The translations under genes and the position numbers were made by a program. DNA of 64,000 bases from Massilia forsythiae (GTDB lineage: Bacteria > Pseudomonadota > Gammaproteobacteria > Burkholderiales > Burkholderiaceae_D), in assembly GCF_012849555.1 (NCBI RefSeq), contig NZ_CP051685.1, forward strand, positions 1,488,001-1,552,000. The letters are read 5' to 3'. The notes under the pieces are model-generated. The model was not told where the DNA came from and ran no database searches. It saw only the letters and a list, made by a program, of their open reading frames with translations. Positions 43,887-51,993 of this stretch are shown here, in pieces; position 1 is the first letter of the stretch, and each line of letters opens with the position of its first letter.

Positions 43887-46097
43887 TCAACAGTCATCGG
43901 CCAACGCAATCCCGCCCACCAGCGTCCACGCGTTTGCGTGCCCGGCACGCTGCAGGCACAGCGCCGCCCTGGCGCTGCGGTTGCCGCTGCGGCAGAACAG
44001 CACCAGCGGACGCTGCGGCGCCGCCAGCAAGTGGTGCAGGTGCTCGGCCAGGCGCGACAGCGGCAGCGCGCTTGCCCGGCGTCCGTACAGGGTGGCGGCG
44101 CCGGCTTCGCTCTCGATCGCTTCGCGCACGTCGATCAGCAGTGCATCGCCGTGCCGCGCCAAAAAGGCGGCCAGGTCTACCGGCTGCAGCGCCGGCGGCG
44201 CCGGATCGCCGGTGGCGCCTTCGGCTGCGGCCGGCCGGCAATCCGGTGCTGCGGCCGATGCCGCCGATGCCGCCGCAGCGGCCAGGCGTGTGCAGGCGCT
44301 GCCGCCGGCATCGGCGCCATGGCATACGATCACGCCATCCATTGCGCGCGCCGGCCCGATGCCGTCCAGGGCAGCCGCGCCGCCCAGGCCGACGAAGGCC
44401 ATGCGCAGCGCCGCGGCCGGCAGGCGGTCCTTGCCGGCGTCGACGTCACGCTGCGCGCTGCCCAGCAGGTAGCAGGTACGACCGGTGCCGGCGCTGCCGT
44501 CGATGCCGGCCGCTTGCGCGGCGCCAGGGCCGGCGTCGCCACGATCCACGCGCGCCAGCACCTGGGCGCCGAGGGCGATGCAGGGCACGCGGCGCCCATC
44601 CGCCAGCGCCACTGCGGCGCTCTCCTCCGGCCAGCCGAACGGCCCGGCGCTTGCATCCAGCCCGAGCGCCGCGCGCAGGGCCGCGCGTCCAGCCCTGCCG
44701 GCGGCATCGTCCGCCGTGCCCAGCACCGCCGCCACCCGCAAGCCGGCGCCGCGCACCAGGCCGGCGATGCGCGCTTCCTGGCCCGCGGGCGCATCGATCG
44801 CCACGCAGGCGCCGGCATCGTGGTCGAACAGCAGCCAGCCGTGCCGCCCTTCCCCGCTCAATTGCAGCACGCCGTGGCGCTGGCCCGACAGGCTCGAGGG
44901 CGCCAGCGCCGCGCCGTGCGCCGCCGCTTGGGCGACCTGGCCGCAGCGGCGGATGCGCGCGCAGGCGGCATCGATAAAGGCGTCGTCCGCCAGCGGCCCG
45001 AAGGACAGGCGCACGGCGCCGCTGCTGCGCCACGGCGGCAAGCCCATCGCTTCCAGCACGTAGCTGGGCGCGGCCTTGGCCGCCGAGCAGGCCGAGCCCG
45101 CGCTGACGCGCACGCCGGCGGCGTCGAACAGGTCGAGCAGGTCGCGCGACTGCATGCCCGCCACGGCGAAGTTCAGCGTGGTCGGCAGCGCGTGCTCGTC
45201 CGGGGTGTTGAAGACGATGCCGGGAAATGCCTTGCGCAGCGCCTGCACCAGGCGCGCGCGCATGGCCGCCATGGCGGCGTGGCTGCGGAAGGTGCTTCCT
45301 TCTTCGAGCGCCGCGAGCACCGCGCCCAGGGCGGCGATGCCGGCCATGTTCTCGGTGCCGGAGCGCTGCGCGGCTTCCTGGCCGCCGCCGGTGAGCAGCG
45401 GCGTGAACGGCGCGCCCTCGCGCACGTACAGCATGCCGATGCCCTTCGGCGCATGCAGCTTGTGGCCGGAAAACGGCGCATAGTCGATGCGGCCGGCGGA
45501 CAAGGCCAGCGGCAGCTTGCCGAGCGCCTGCACGCAATCGACCATCCACAGGGCGCGCGAACCGCTCTCTTCCAGCACGCGCGCGATGCCGTCCAGGTCG
45601 GACACCGCGCCGGTCTCGTTGTTGGCGGCCATGGTGCAGACCATCGCCGCGCGCGGCGCCAGTTCGCGCAGCGCGGCCAGGTCGTGGCGGCCGTCGGCAC
45701 CGACCGGGATGGCTTGCAGCGCCAGGCCGGCGCCGAGCACGCGGTTCCAGTGCGCCAGGCTTTCCGGCACCGCCTTGTGCTCGGTGGCGCCGTACAGCAG
45801 CAGCTCGCCGCATGCTTCTCCGGCCAGGCGCCGCTCGCGCAGCGCGCACAGGGCCGACAGCACGGCGGTCTGGATGCCTTCGGTGGCGCCGCTGTTGAAC
45901 AGCACCCGGCCGAACGGCGCCCCTAGTACCCGGCGCGCACGCTCACGCGCGCTGTCGAGGATGCGGCGCGCGCGCAGGCCGCCGGCGTGGCTGCTGCTGG
46001 GATTGCCGAAGCAGCTTGCCATCGCGTCGATAGCGGCGTCGATGGCGGCCGGCAGCACGGGAGAAGTCGCGTTGGCGTCGAGATAGATGTCCTGCAT
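43887..46097 (-). CDS. Cysteine desulfurase / degenerate MBL-like / rhodanese fusion protein
   Basis: A 736-residue three-part protein from the ATG at 46097 (MQDIYLDANATSP). Residues 1-385 are a NifS/IscS-type class V aminotransferase: substrate region FNSGATEGIQ, ATEHKAV, PLP lysine in SGHKLHAPKG near 211, RSGTEN, and the active-site Cys in SAGSACSAAKAAPSY near 334. Residues 390-590 resemble a metallo-beta-lactamase domain of the persulfide dioxygenase kind (WLLFDHDAGACVAID, GLRVAAVLGTADDAAG). The metal motif THxHxDH is replaced by TADDAAG, so it is probably inactive. Residues 640-736 are a rhodanese domain with the active loop CRSGNR (Cys near 701). The protein should take sulfur from cysteine and pass it on within the same chain. 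A divergent Lrp/AsnC gene suggests regulation by amino acids. Confidence 0.87.
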   Translation of the reverse strand: MQDIYLDANATSPVLPAAIDAAIDAMASCFGNPSSSHAGGLRARRILDSARERARRVLGAPFGRVLFNSGATEGIQTAVLSALCALRERRLAGEACGELLLYGATEHKAVPESLAHWNRVLGAGLALQAIPVGADGRHDLAALRELAPRAAMVCTMAANNETGAVSDLDGIARVLEESGSRALWMVDCVQALGKLPLALSAGRIDYAPFSGHKLHAPKGIGMLYVREGAPFTPLLTGGGQEAAQRSGTENMAGIAALGAVLAALEEGSTFRSHAAMAAMRARLVQALRKAFPGIVFNTPDEHALPTTLNFAVAGMQSRDLLDLFDAAGVRVSAGSACSAAKAAPSYVLEAMGLPPWRSSGAVRLSFGPLADDAFIDAACARIRRCGQVAQAAAHGAALAPSSLSGQRHGVLQLSGEGRHGWLLFDHDAGACVAIDAPAGQEARIAGLVRGAGLRVAAVLGTADDAAGRAGRAALRAALGLDASAGPFGWPEESAAVALADGRRVPCIALGAQVLARVDRGDAGPGAAQAAGIDGSAGTGRTCYLLGSAQRDVDAGKDRLPAAALRMAFVGLGGAAALDGIGPARAMDGVIVCHGADAGGSACTRLAAAAASAASAAAPDCRPAAAEGATGDPAPPALQPVDLAAFLARHGDALLIDVREAIESEAGAATLYGRRASALPLSRLAEHLHHLLAAPQRPLVLFCRSGNRSARAALCLQRAGHANAWTLVGGIALADDC

Positions 46098-46249
46098 GGT
46101 GAAATAATTGCCAAAAGTCCAAAAAATATGCGCCGCAGCGGCGATAGTTGAGTAATATGTTACGGACTCAACCCGAACAAGACGTACTAAAGTTATGTGC
46201 ATCTTGTTCTCGCGTGGAACGAATATTTTCATATTTGCAGGGAATAAAA
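46098..46249. promoter_or_regulatory. Divergent control region between the desulfurase fusion and the Lrp gene
   Basis: This 152-base AT-rich gap holds two separate inverted repeats. GAACAAGA (46175-46182) and TCTTGTTC (46202-46209) are perfect eight-base arms with 19 bases between. TTGAGT (46148-46153) and ACTCAA (46166-46171) are perfect six-base arms. Both are plausible binding sites for the Lrp-type regulator encoded to the right. A ribosome site (CAGGGAAT) precedes the Lrp gene. Confidence 0.55.
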
Positions 46250-46735
46250 ATGAATTCACTCGACAAATACGATTGTGCGATTCTGGCGGCATTGCAGGCG
46301 GACGCCACGCTGTCGATTTCCGGGTTGAGCGAAAAGGTGGGCTTGTCCAGCACGCCCTGCTGGAAGCGCGTCAAGCGCCTCGAGGAAGAAGGCTACATCG
46401 AGAGCCGGGTCAGCATCGTGAACCGCCAGAAGGTCGGCCTGCCGGTGACCGTGTTTGTTAGCGTGCGCACCAAGGAACACGACGAAAAATGGCTGGAGCG
46501 CTTCGCCTCGGCCGTGGTGGCGCTGCCCGAGGTGCTGGAATTCCACCGCATGAGCGGCGACGTCGATTACCTGCTGAAGGTGGTCACCACCGACATCGGC
46601 GGCTACGACCGCTTTTATAAAAAACTGATCAAGACCGCGCAGCTGGCCGGCGTCTCCTCGGCGTTCTCGATGGAGCAGATCAAGTACACCACCGCGCTGC
46701 CGCTCGACCTGATCTCGCACGGCCTCCCCGCCTGA
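46250..46735 (+). CDS. Lrp/AsnC-family transcriptional regulator
   Basis: A 161-residue regulator. The ATG at 46250 follows AGGGA seven bases upstream and gives the usual N-terminus MNSLDKYDCAILAALQADA. The winged HTH is SISGLSEKVGLSSTPCWKRVKRLEEEGYI (about 22-50). The C-terminal RAM/effector domain includes VTVFVSVRTKEHD, VLEFHRMSGDVDYLLKVVTTD and the final IKYTTALPL. The closest characterised relatives are BkdR- or CyuR-like sensors. CyuR controls cysteine catabolism, which would fit the divergent desulfurase gene, but this match is suggested by context only. It most likely controls its own gene and the divergent one. Confidence 0.92.
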   Translation: MNSLDKYDCAILAALQADATLSISGLSEKVGLSSTPCWKRVKRLEEEGYIESRVSIVNRQKVGLPVTVFVSVRTKEHDEKWLERFASAVVALPEVLEFHRMSGDVDYLLKVVTTDIGGYDRFYKKLIKTAQLAGVSSAFSMEQIKYTTALPLDLISHGLPA

Positions 46736-46829
46736 CGCTGCTGCCGGCACCGGCTGGCCGGCGATCTATTTCCACCTCCCGGCAATCGTGCGATGATGGC
46801 GCCCGTTCGAACCTAACGGAGACAAGGCA

Positions 46830-47963
46830 ATGCCATCGACCATCACCACCGCCCCGCTGCTCCTCGCCGCCGCCCTGCTGTCGCACGCCGCGCTGGCCCA
46901 GGAGCAGCCGGTGCGCATCGGCTTGAGCGGCCCGCTGACCGGCGCCAACGCCTTTGCCGGCAAGGACAACGAGAATGGCGTGCGCCTCGCGGTCGAGGAC
47001 CTCAACGCGCAGAAGATCAAGGCGGGCGGCAAGGTATTACGCTTCGAACTGCAGTCGGAAGACGACCAGGGCGACCCCAAGGCCGGCGTCAACGTGGCGC
47101 AGAAATTCGCCGACGCCGGCGTCAAGTTCGTGCTGGGACCGTACAACTCGGGCGTGGCGATCCCGGCCTCGCGCGTGTACGACAGCGCCGGCATCCTGAT
47201 GTCGACGGTCGGCACCAACCCGAAGATCACGCAGTCGCGCTACCCGAACGTGTTCCGCATCGTCGCCAGCGACACCCAGGTCGGCGCCTCGATGGCGTCC
47301 TACGCCGCCAGGGAATTGAAAATCAAGACCGTCGCCGTGATCGACGACCGCTCCGCCTTCGGCCAGGGCATCGCCGACGAATTCGCACGCCAGGCGCGCG
47401 CCTCCGGCCTGAGCGTGGCCGGACGCGAATTCACCAGCGACAAGAGCAGCGACTTCGCCACGATTCTCACCACGCTGCGCGCCAAGAAGGTCGACGCCAT
47501 CTTCTTCGGCGGCTATGCGCCGCAGGGCGCCCCGATGGCGCGCCAGATGATCCAGCTCGGCATGTCCGGCGTGCGCCTGCTCGGCGGCGACACCCTGTGC
47601 AGCCCGGAGATGGCCAATCTGGGCGGCGACGCGGTCGGCGCCAACGTCCTGTGCGCCCAGGCCGGCGCTATGCTGGACAAGCAGGCCGGCGGCGCCGCCT
47701 TCAAGGCGAAATACAAGGCGCGCTTCAAGCGCGACCCGGACGTGTACGCCCCGGCATTCTATGACCAGACCATGTTCATCGGCCAGGCCATCAAGAACGC
47801 CGGCGCGGTCGACGCCGCCGCCGTCGGCCGCGCGCTGCACGGCACCAGCTACCAGGGCGTGGCCGGCACCTACGGCTACGACCCGAGCGGCAACCTGAAA
47901 AAGACCGCGGTGACGGTGTATACCTTCAAGGGCGGGCAACTGGCGCCGCTGGCGAGCTACTGA
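46830..47963 (+). CDS. Branched-chain amino-acid-type ABC transporter substrate-binding protein (LivJ-like), orphan
   Basis: A 377-residue periplasmic binding protein. The signal peptide is MPSTITTAPLLLAAALLSHAALA, cleaved before QEQPVRIG. The mature protein has the type I periplasmic fold of the Leu/Ile/Val family: LSGPLTGANAFAGKDNENGVRLAVEDLN, DDQGDPKAGVNVAQKFADAGVKFVLGPYNSGVAIPAS, and LLGGDTLCSPE in the second lobe. GGAG lies just upstream of the ATG. No permease or ATPase genes (livHMGF) are near, so it must work with a transporter encoded elsewhere or serve as a sensor. A good terminator follows. Confidence 0.93.
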   Translation: MPSTITTAPLLLAAALLSHAALAQEQPVRIGLSGPLTGANAFAGKDNENGVRLAVEDLNAQKIKAGGKVLRFELQSEDDQGDPKAGVNVAQKFADAGVKFVLGPYNSGVAIPASRVYDSAGILMSTVGTNPKITQSRYPNVFRIVASDTQVGASMASYAARELKIKTVAVIDDRSAFGQGIADEFARQARASGLSVAGREFTSDKSSDFATILTTLRAKKVDAIFFGGYAPQGAPMARQMIQLGMSGVRLLGGDTLCSPEMANLGGDAVGANVLCAQAGAMLDKQAGGAAFKAKYKARFKRDPDVYAPAFYDQTMFIGQAIKNAGAVDAAAVGRALHGTSYQGVAGTYGYDPSGNLKKTAVTVYTFKGGQLAPLASY

Positions 47964-47985
47964 AACCCATCGTAAAGACTGGGCG

Positions 47986-48027
47986 GCGGGCGACCCCAGG
48001 GGTATCCTTGGGCCGCCCGCATTTTTT
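47986..48027 (+). terminator. Rho-independent terminator after the LivJ-like gene
   Basis: Arms GCGGGCG (47986-47992) and CGCCCGC (48014-48020) enclose a further CCC/GGG pairing region and are followed by ATTTTTTC. It starts 23 bases after the stop codon and ends before the next gene, so the two genes are separate units. Confidence 0.8.
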
Positions 48028-48044
48028 CATCCGATGGACGACAC

Positions 48045-49847
48045 ATGAACCACATCATCAAGCTGGGCGCGCTCGCCGCCGCCTGCCTCATCGCCTGCGC
48101 GCCGGCCGGCGCCGCAGCGCAATCCCCCGCAAAGGCCAGCACTGCCGCCAGCGCCGCCGCGCAGCAACTGAACCGGCTGGGCGACGAATACTGGGACGCG
48201 CAGGCGCGTTTCAACCCGATCGCCGCCAGCGAAGCCGGCGACCCGCGCTTTTCCGACCAGATCGGCATGGCGATCGACCCCAAGGTGCGCGCGCGCCAGT
48301 TCGCCTTGTACAAGGAATTCGTCAAGCGCCTGCACGCGATCCCGCGCGAAGGCTTGTCACAGCGCGACCGGACCAGCTGGGACATCCTCGACTTCGACCT
48401 CGCCAGCACGCTGCGCTTCGAAGCCTTTCCGGAACACCTGCTGCCGCTGGACCAGATGGAAAGCATCCCGGTCGACCTGGCCAACTATGCCAGCGGCCAG
48501 GGCGCGCAGCCGCTGGCCACGCCCAAGGATTATCAGGCCTACCTGCGCCGCCTGGAACAGCTCGGCCCGTGGATCGACCAGGCCATCGCCGACATGCGCG
48601 AGGGAGTGAAACGCGGCGTGACGCTGCCGAAGGCGGTGATGACCTCGGCCCTGCCCCAGTTCAAGCAGCTGGTCGCGGCCAGCGCCGAAGACAGCATCTA
48701 TTACACGCCGGTCAAGCACTTCCCGGGCGCCTTCACGGCGGCGGACAAGGCGCGCCTGGGCGCCGCCTACCGCAACACCATCGGCAACAAGGTCAACCCG
48801 GCCATCAAGCGCCTGGCCGACTTCCTGGAACACGAGTACCTGCCGGCCTGCCGTACCAGCACCGGCTGGAGCGCGCTGCCGCAGGGGATGGACTGGTACC
48901 TGGCGCGCGTGGCCAGCCAGACCACGACCAGCCTGCAGCCGGAACAGATCCACCAGATCGGCCTGGAGGAAGTGGCGCGCATCCAGGGAGAGTACGCGCG
49001 CATCGGCCCGCAGATGGGCTACACCGGTCCGGCGGCCGGGCTGCCGACCTGGGTGTCGGAACAGGCGAAATACAAGCCGTTCAAGACCGAGGGCGAGATC
49101 GTCGACGTGTTCCGCAAGCTGAACACGACGCTCAACGCCAAGCTGCCGGCGCTGTTCTCGCTGCGGCCGAAGACCCCGCTCGACATCCGCCTGGAACCGG
49201 AACTGACGCGCGCCACCGCGTCCGACCACTACACGCCGCCGGCCGTCGACGGCTCGCGTCCGGGCGTGTTCTGGTCGGTGGTGAACGACCCGGCGCAGTA
49301 TGGCGACACCGGCATGGTCACGCTGTTCCTGCACGAGGGCCAGCCGGGCCACCACTTCCACATCGCGCTGACGCAGGAACTGGGCTTGCCGACCTTCCGC
49401 AAGTTCTACTTCAATAACGCCTTCACCGAAGGCTGGGCGCTGTATGCCGAGACGCTCGGCAAGGAGATGGGCCTGTTCGACAAGCCGGAGGATTACTTCG
49501 GCCACCTGAACGACGAGATGCTGCGCGCGGTGCGCCTGGTGGTCGACACCGGCATGCATGCGAAGGGCTGGACGCGCGAGCAATCGATCCAGTACATGCG
49601 CACGACGCTGGGCTATCCGGAAGCGACCGGGCGCAGCGAGACCGAGCGCTACATGGCGTGGCCGGGCCAGGCGCTGGGCTACAAGGTCGGCGCCCTGAAA
49701 ATCCAGGAACTGCGCCGCCGCGCCGAGGCCGCGCTGGGACCGAAGTTCAGCCTGCCCAAGTTCCACGAGATCGTGCTGGGCGAAGGGACACTGCCGCTGG
49801 CGCTGCTGGAAAAGAAGGTCGACCGCTGGATCGCCGAAAGCAAATGA
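48045..49847 (+). CDS. DUF885-family exported metallohydrolase
   Basis: A 600-residue protein with a signal peptide (MNHIIKLGALAAACLIACAPAGAAA). The rest is one DUF885 domain with an M32/gluzincin-like helical fold: RLGDEYWDAQARFNPIAASEAGD near the N-terminus and LPACRTSTGWSALPQGMDWYLARV in the middle. The metal motif HEGQPGHH (HExxxHH) is near residue 430, and a second-ligand region FNNAFTEGWALYAETLGKEMG lies about 25 residues later, with a Glu in EGW. DUF885 proteins are probably periplasmic peptidases or carboxypeptidases, though few have been tested. It forms its own unit after the terminator at 48027. Confidence 0.9.
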   Translation: MNHIIKLGALAAACLIACAPAGAAAQSPAKASTAASAAAQQLNRLGDEYWDAQARFNPIAASEAGDPRFSDQIGMAIDPKVRARQFALYKEFVKRLHAIPREGLSQRDRTSWDILDFDLASTLRFEAFPEHLLPLDQMESIPVDLANYASGQGAQPLATPKDYQAYLRRLEQLGPWIDQAIADMREGVKRGVTLPKAVMTSALPQFKQLVAASAEDSIYYTPVKHFPGAFTAADKARLGAAYRNTIGNKVNPAIKRLADFLEHEYLPACRTSTGWSALPQGMDWYLARVASQTTTSLQPEQIHQIGLEEVARIQGEYARIGPQMGYTGPAAGLPTWVSEQAKYKPFKTEGEIVDVFRKLNTTLNAKLPALFSLRPKTPLDIRLEPELTRATASDHYTPPAVDGSRPGVFWSVVNDPAQYGDTGMVTLFLHEGQPGHHFHIALTQELGLPTFRKFYFNNAFTEGWALYAETLGKEMGLFDKPEDYFGHLNDEMLRAVRLVVDTGMHAKGWTREQSIQYMRTTLGYPEATGRSETERYMAWPGQALGYKVGALKIQELRRRAEAALGPKFSLPKFHEIVLGEGTLPLALLEKKVDRWIAESK

Positions 49848-50232
49848 CCAAGCAGGGCACGCTCAGGAAAACGACGTCGTCCCCGCGGAGGCATACTGCT
49901 GTCCAAGATAAGCGTTATCTCTGCCTTAAGCGGGTTTTGTTGCTAGCAGTAACGTAAAAATCATTCCTAGCTAACAACTCGTCGTCCCCGCGAAGGCGGG
50001 GATAATGCCACTGGCATTATCCCCTCCATGCCGAGCTAGAGAATTTGGTACCCAGAAGCAACCAGAATGCTTTAAAAATACCAACTTTTGGCACTCAGCA
50101 TGGGTCCCCGCCTTCGCGGGGACGACGGTCTTTAGGCCAGCAATATTATCTTGTACAGCAGTGCGCGGAGGCGGGGACCCATGCTGAGTATCCAGTTCGA
50201 ATTGACGCGAGTGACTGCCGACACATGATGCA
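49848..50232. repeat. Composite palindromic repeat cluster between convergent genes
   Basis: This 385-base gap has no gene but several related repeats. A partial copy GTCGTCCCCGCGG lies at 49876-49888. A full composite element spans about 49981-50127. It has hairpin 1 at 49998-50024 (arms GGGGATAATGCC and GGCATTATCCCC, loop ACT) and hairpin 2 at 50104-50123 (arms GTCCCCGC and GCGGGGAC, loop CTTC). An inverted partial copy follows, so 50093-50113 and 50169-50189 are perfect 21-base inverted repeats. The element recurs at 62309-62435 with the same spacing of hairpins. The arrangement resembles REP/BIME doublets. Confidence 0.82.
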
Positions 50233-51945
50233 TCACCGATCCGGCGCGATCCGCCACACCACGCCGCCGGCATCGTCGACCACCAGCAACGCGCCGTCGG
50301 CCGCCACCGTCACCGCCGCCGGGCGGCCCCAGACGTCGCGGTCGCTCAGCACCATGCCGGTCATGAAGTCCTGGTACTGGCCGGTCGGCACGCCGTTCTT
50401 CATCGTCACGCGCACCACCTTGTAGCCGGTGCGGATGCCGCGGTTCCACGAGCCGTGCAAGGCCACGAAGATGTCGCCCTCGTACTCCTTCGGGAATGCA
50501 TTTTTGGCGCCGGCCGGGGCCTGGTAGACCGTCATGCCCAGCGGCGCCGAGTGCGCCTGGATCAGCGTGTCCGGCACGGTCACCTTGTCGCGCAAATCCG
50601 GACGGATGCCCTTCAAACGCGGGTCTTCGTGCGCGCCCAGGTAGTACCACGGCCAGCCATAGAAACCGCCCTGTTTCACGCGCGTGACGTAGTCGGGCGG
50701 CAGGTTGTCGCCTAGTTCGTCGCGCTCGTTGACGTTGCAGAACAGGTCGCCGGTGCCGGGGTGCACCAGCATGCCGACGCAGTTGCGCAAGCCGTTGGCG
50801 AACGGGCGGCGGTTCTTGCCGTCCGGGTCGAAGGCCAGCACGGCGGCGCGGCTGGTTTCCTCTCCCCAGGCGGCGCCCAGGCCGTGCCGGGCTTCCCACT
50901 GCGCCAGCGGCTGCGGCGGCTTGGGGCCGATGCCGGCGGCGACGTTGGTGGCCGAGCCGACCGACAGGAACAGCGTCTTGTCGTCCTTCGAGAACGCCAG
51001 CGTGCGCGTGACGTGGCCGCCGCCGGTATCGGCGATCTTCTCGACGATGGTCTCCGGCGCGCCCTGCGCTTTCAGGTCGCCCACGCCGTACGGGATGCGC
51101 ACCACCGAGTTCACGTTGGCCACGTACAGGTACTTCGGATTGGCGCCGGACGGCCACAACGCCAGGCCGTAGGGGCGCGACAGGCCGCTCGCGAACACGC
51201 TGGTGCTGGCGGCCTTGCTGCCGTCCTGGGACGGGCGCAGGATGCGCACTTCGCCGCTGGCGGCTTCGGACAGGATGATGTCGCCGTTGGGCGCGCGCAG
51301 CGCCAGGCGCGCCTTGCCGGTATCGCCGGCGAACACGCTCACCTTGAAGCCCCTGGGCACGGCCGGCAGCGCGCCGTCGGGCCGCCTGGCCACCTTCGGG
51401 CCGTTGCCGGCGCTGTCGCTGGCGTACGGCTGCAGCAGGTCGTCGACGGTGATGCGGTGCAGGTCGCCCGGCTTGTCGTCGGTCCAGGCGCCGCTCCTGG
51501 CGCCGTTGCCGGCAGTCGCGCCGGCCGCCGCGCTCTTCGCCGGCGCCGCGCCCTTCCCGCTTTGCGCCGCCAGGTAGTCGATCACGGCCGCGCGCGGTGC
51601 GGCGTCGGCGATCCCGATCGGCATCGCGGTGCCCGGCACGTCCTTGTTGGGGTCGCGCAGGAACACGTCGAGCTGTTCGCGCGTCCAGGTCTTGCCGGCG
51701 GCGCCGGCCTTGGCCAGCGCGTCGGTGTAGTTGTAGCCGGCCAGCGAGCCGGCGCGGCGGCCGACCACGTTGTACAGGCCGGGACCGGCGCGCGAGCCCA
51801 TGCCGGCGTCCACGGTGTGGCAGCTGGCGCAGTTCTGCGCGAAATAGGCTTGGCCGTCGACCGGCGCCGCGTGCGCCGGCACGTTGGCCGCCAGCGCCAG
51901 CCAGCCGCAGGCGGCCAGTTGCGCCGCGATGATCTTGTTATGCAT
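50233..51945 (-). CDS. Cytochrome c-PQQ-dependent sugar dehydrogenase fusion, periplasmic
   Basis: A 570-residue exported protein. After the signal peptide (cleaved near AHA|APV, residue 26) comes a class I cytochrome c domain with the heme motif CASCH (39-43) and the axial Met in PGTAMPIGI near residue 106. A linker rich in Ala and Gly (about 130-150) leads to a six-bladed beta-propeller of the soluble glucose/sorbosone dehydrogenase type: PRGFKVSVFAG, SGLSRPYGLALWP, LFLSVGSATN, RNCVGMLVHPGTGDLFCNVNERDELGDNLPPDYV and VALHGSWNRG. Such enzymes oxidise sugars or aldoses with PQQ and hand electrons to the attached heme. No PQQ biosynthesis genes are in view. It is preceded by the M14 peptidase gene, 48 bases away on the same strand. 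Confidence 0.88.
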   Translation of the reverse strand: MHNKIIAAQLAACGWLALAANVPAHAAPVDGQAYFAQNCASCHTVDAGMGSRAGPGLYNVVGRRAGSLAGYNYTDALAKAGAAGKTWTREQLDVFLRDPNKDVPGTAMPIGIADAAPRAAVIDYLAAQSGKGAAPAKSAAAGATAGNGARSGAWTDDKPGDLHRITVDDLLQPYASDSAGNGPKVARRPDGALPAVPRGFKVSVFAGDTGKARLALRAPNGDIILSEAASGEVRILRPSQDGSKAASTSVFASGLSRPYGLALWPSGANPKYLYVANVNSVVRIPYGVGDLKAQGAPETIVEKIADTGGGHVTRTLAFSKDDKTLFLSVGSATNVAAGIGPKPPQPLAQWEARHGLGAAWGEETSRAAVLAFDPDGKNRRPFANGLRNCVGMLVHPGTGDLFCNVNERDELGDNLPPDYVTRVKQGGFYGWPWYYLGAHEDPRLKGIRPDLRDKVTVPDTLIQAHSAPLGMTVYQAPAGAKNAFPKEYEGDIFVALHGSWNRGIRTGYKVVRVTMKNGVPTGQYQDFMTGMVLSDRDVWGRPAAVTVAADGALLVVDDAGGVVWRIAPDR

Positions 51946-51993
51946 TGTCTCCCCTTCTCCTGAATGATTTCAGTGATGCGCTCAGTAGTGCGA

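Noticed and set aside
49981-50189. Possible CRISPR array because of repeated GTCCCCGC units
   Set aside because: Units are palindromic, in both orientations and irregularly spaced, with no uniform spacers and no cas genes.
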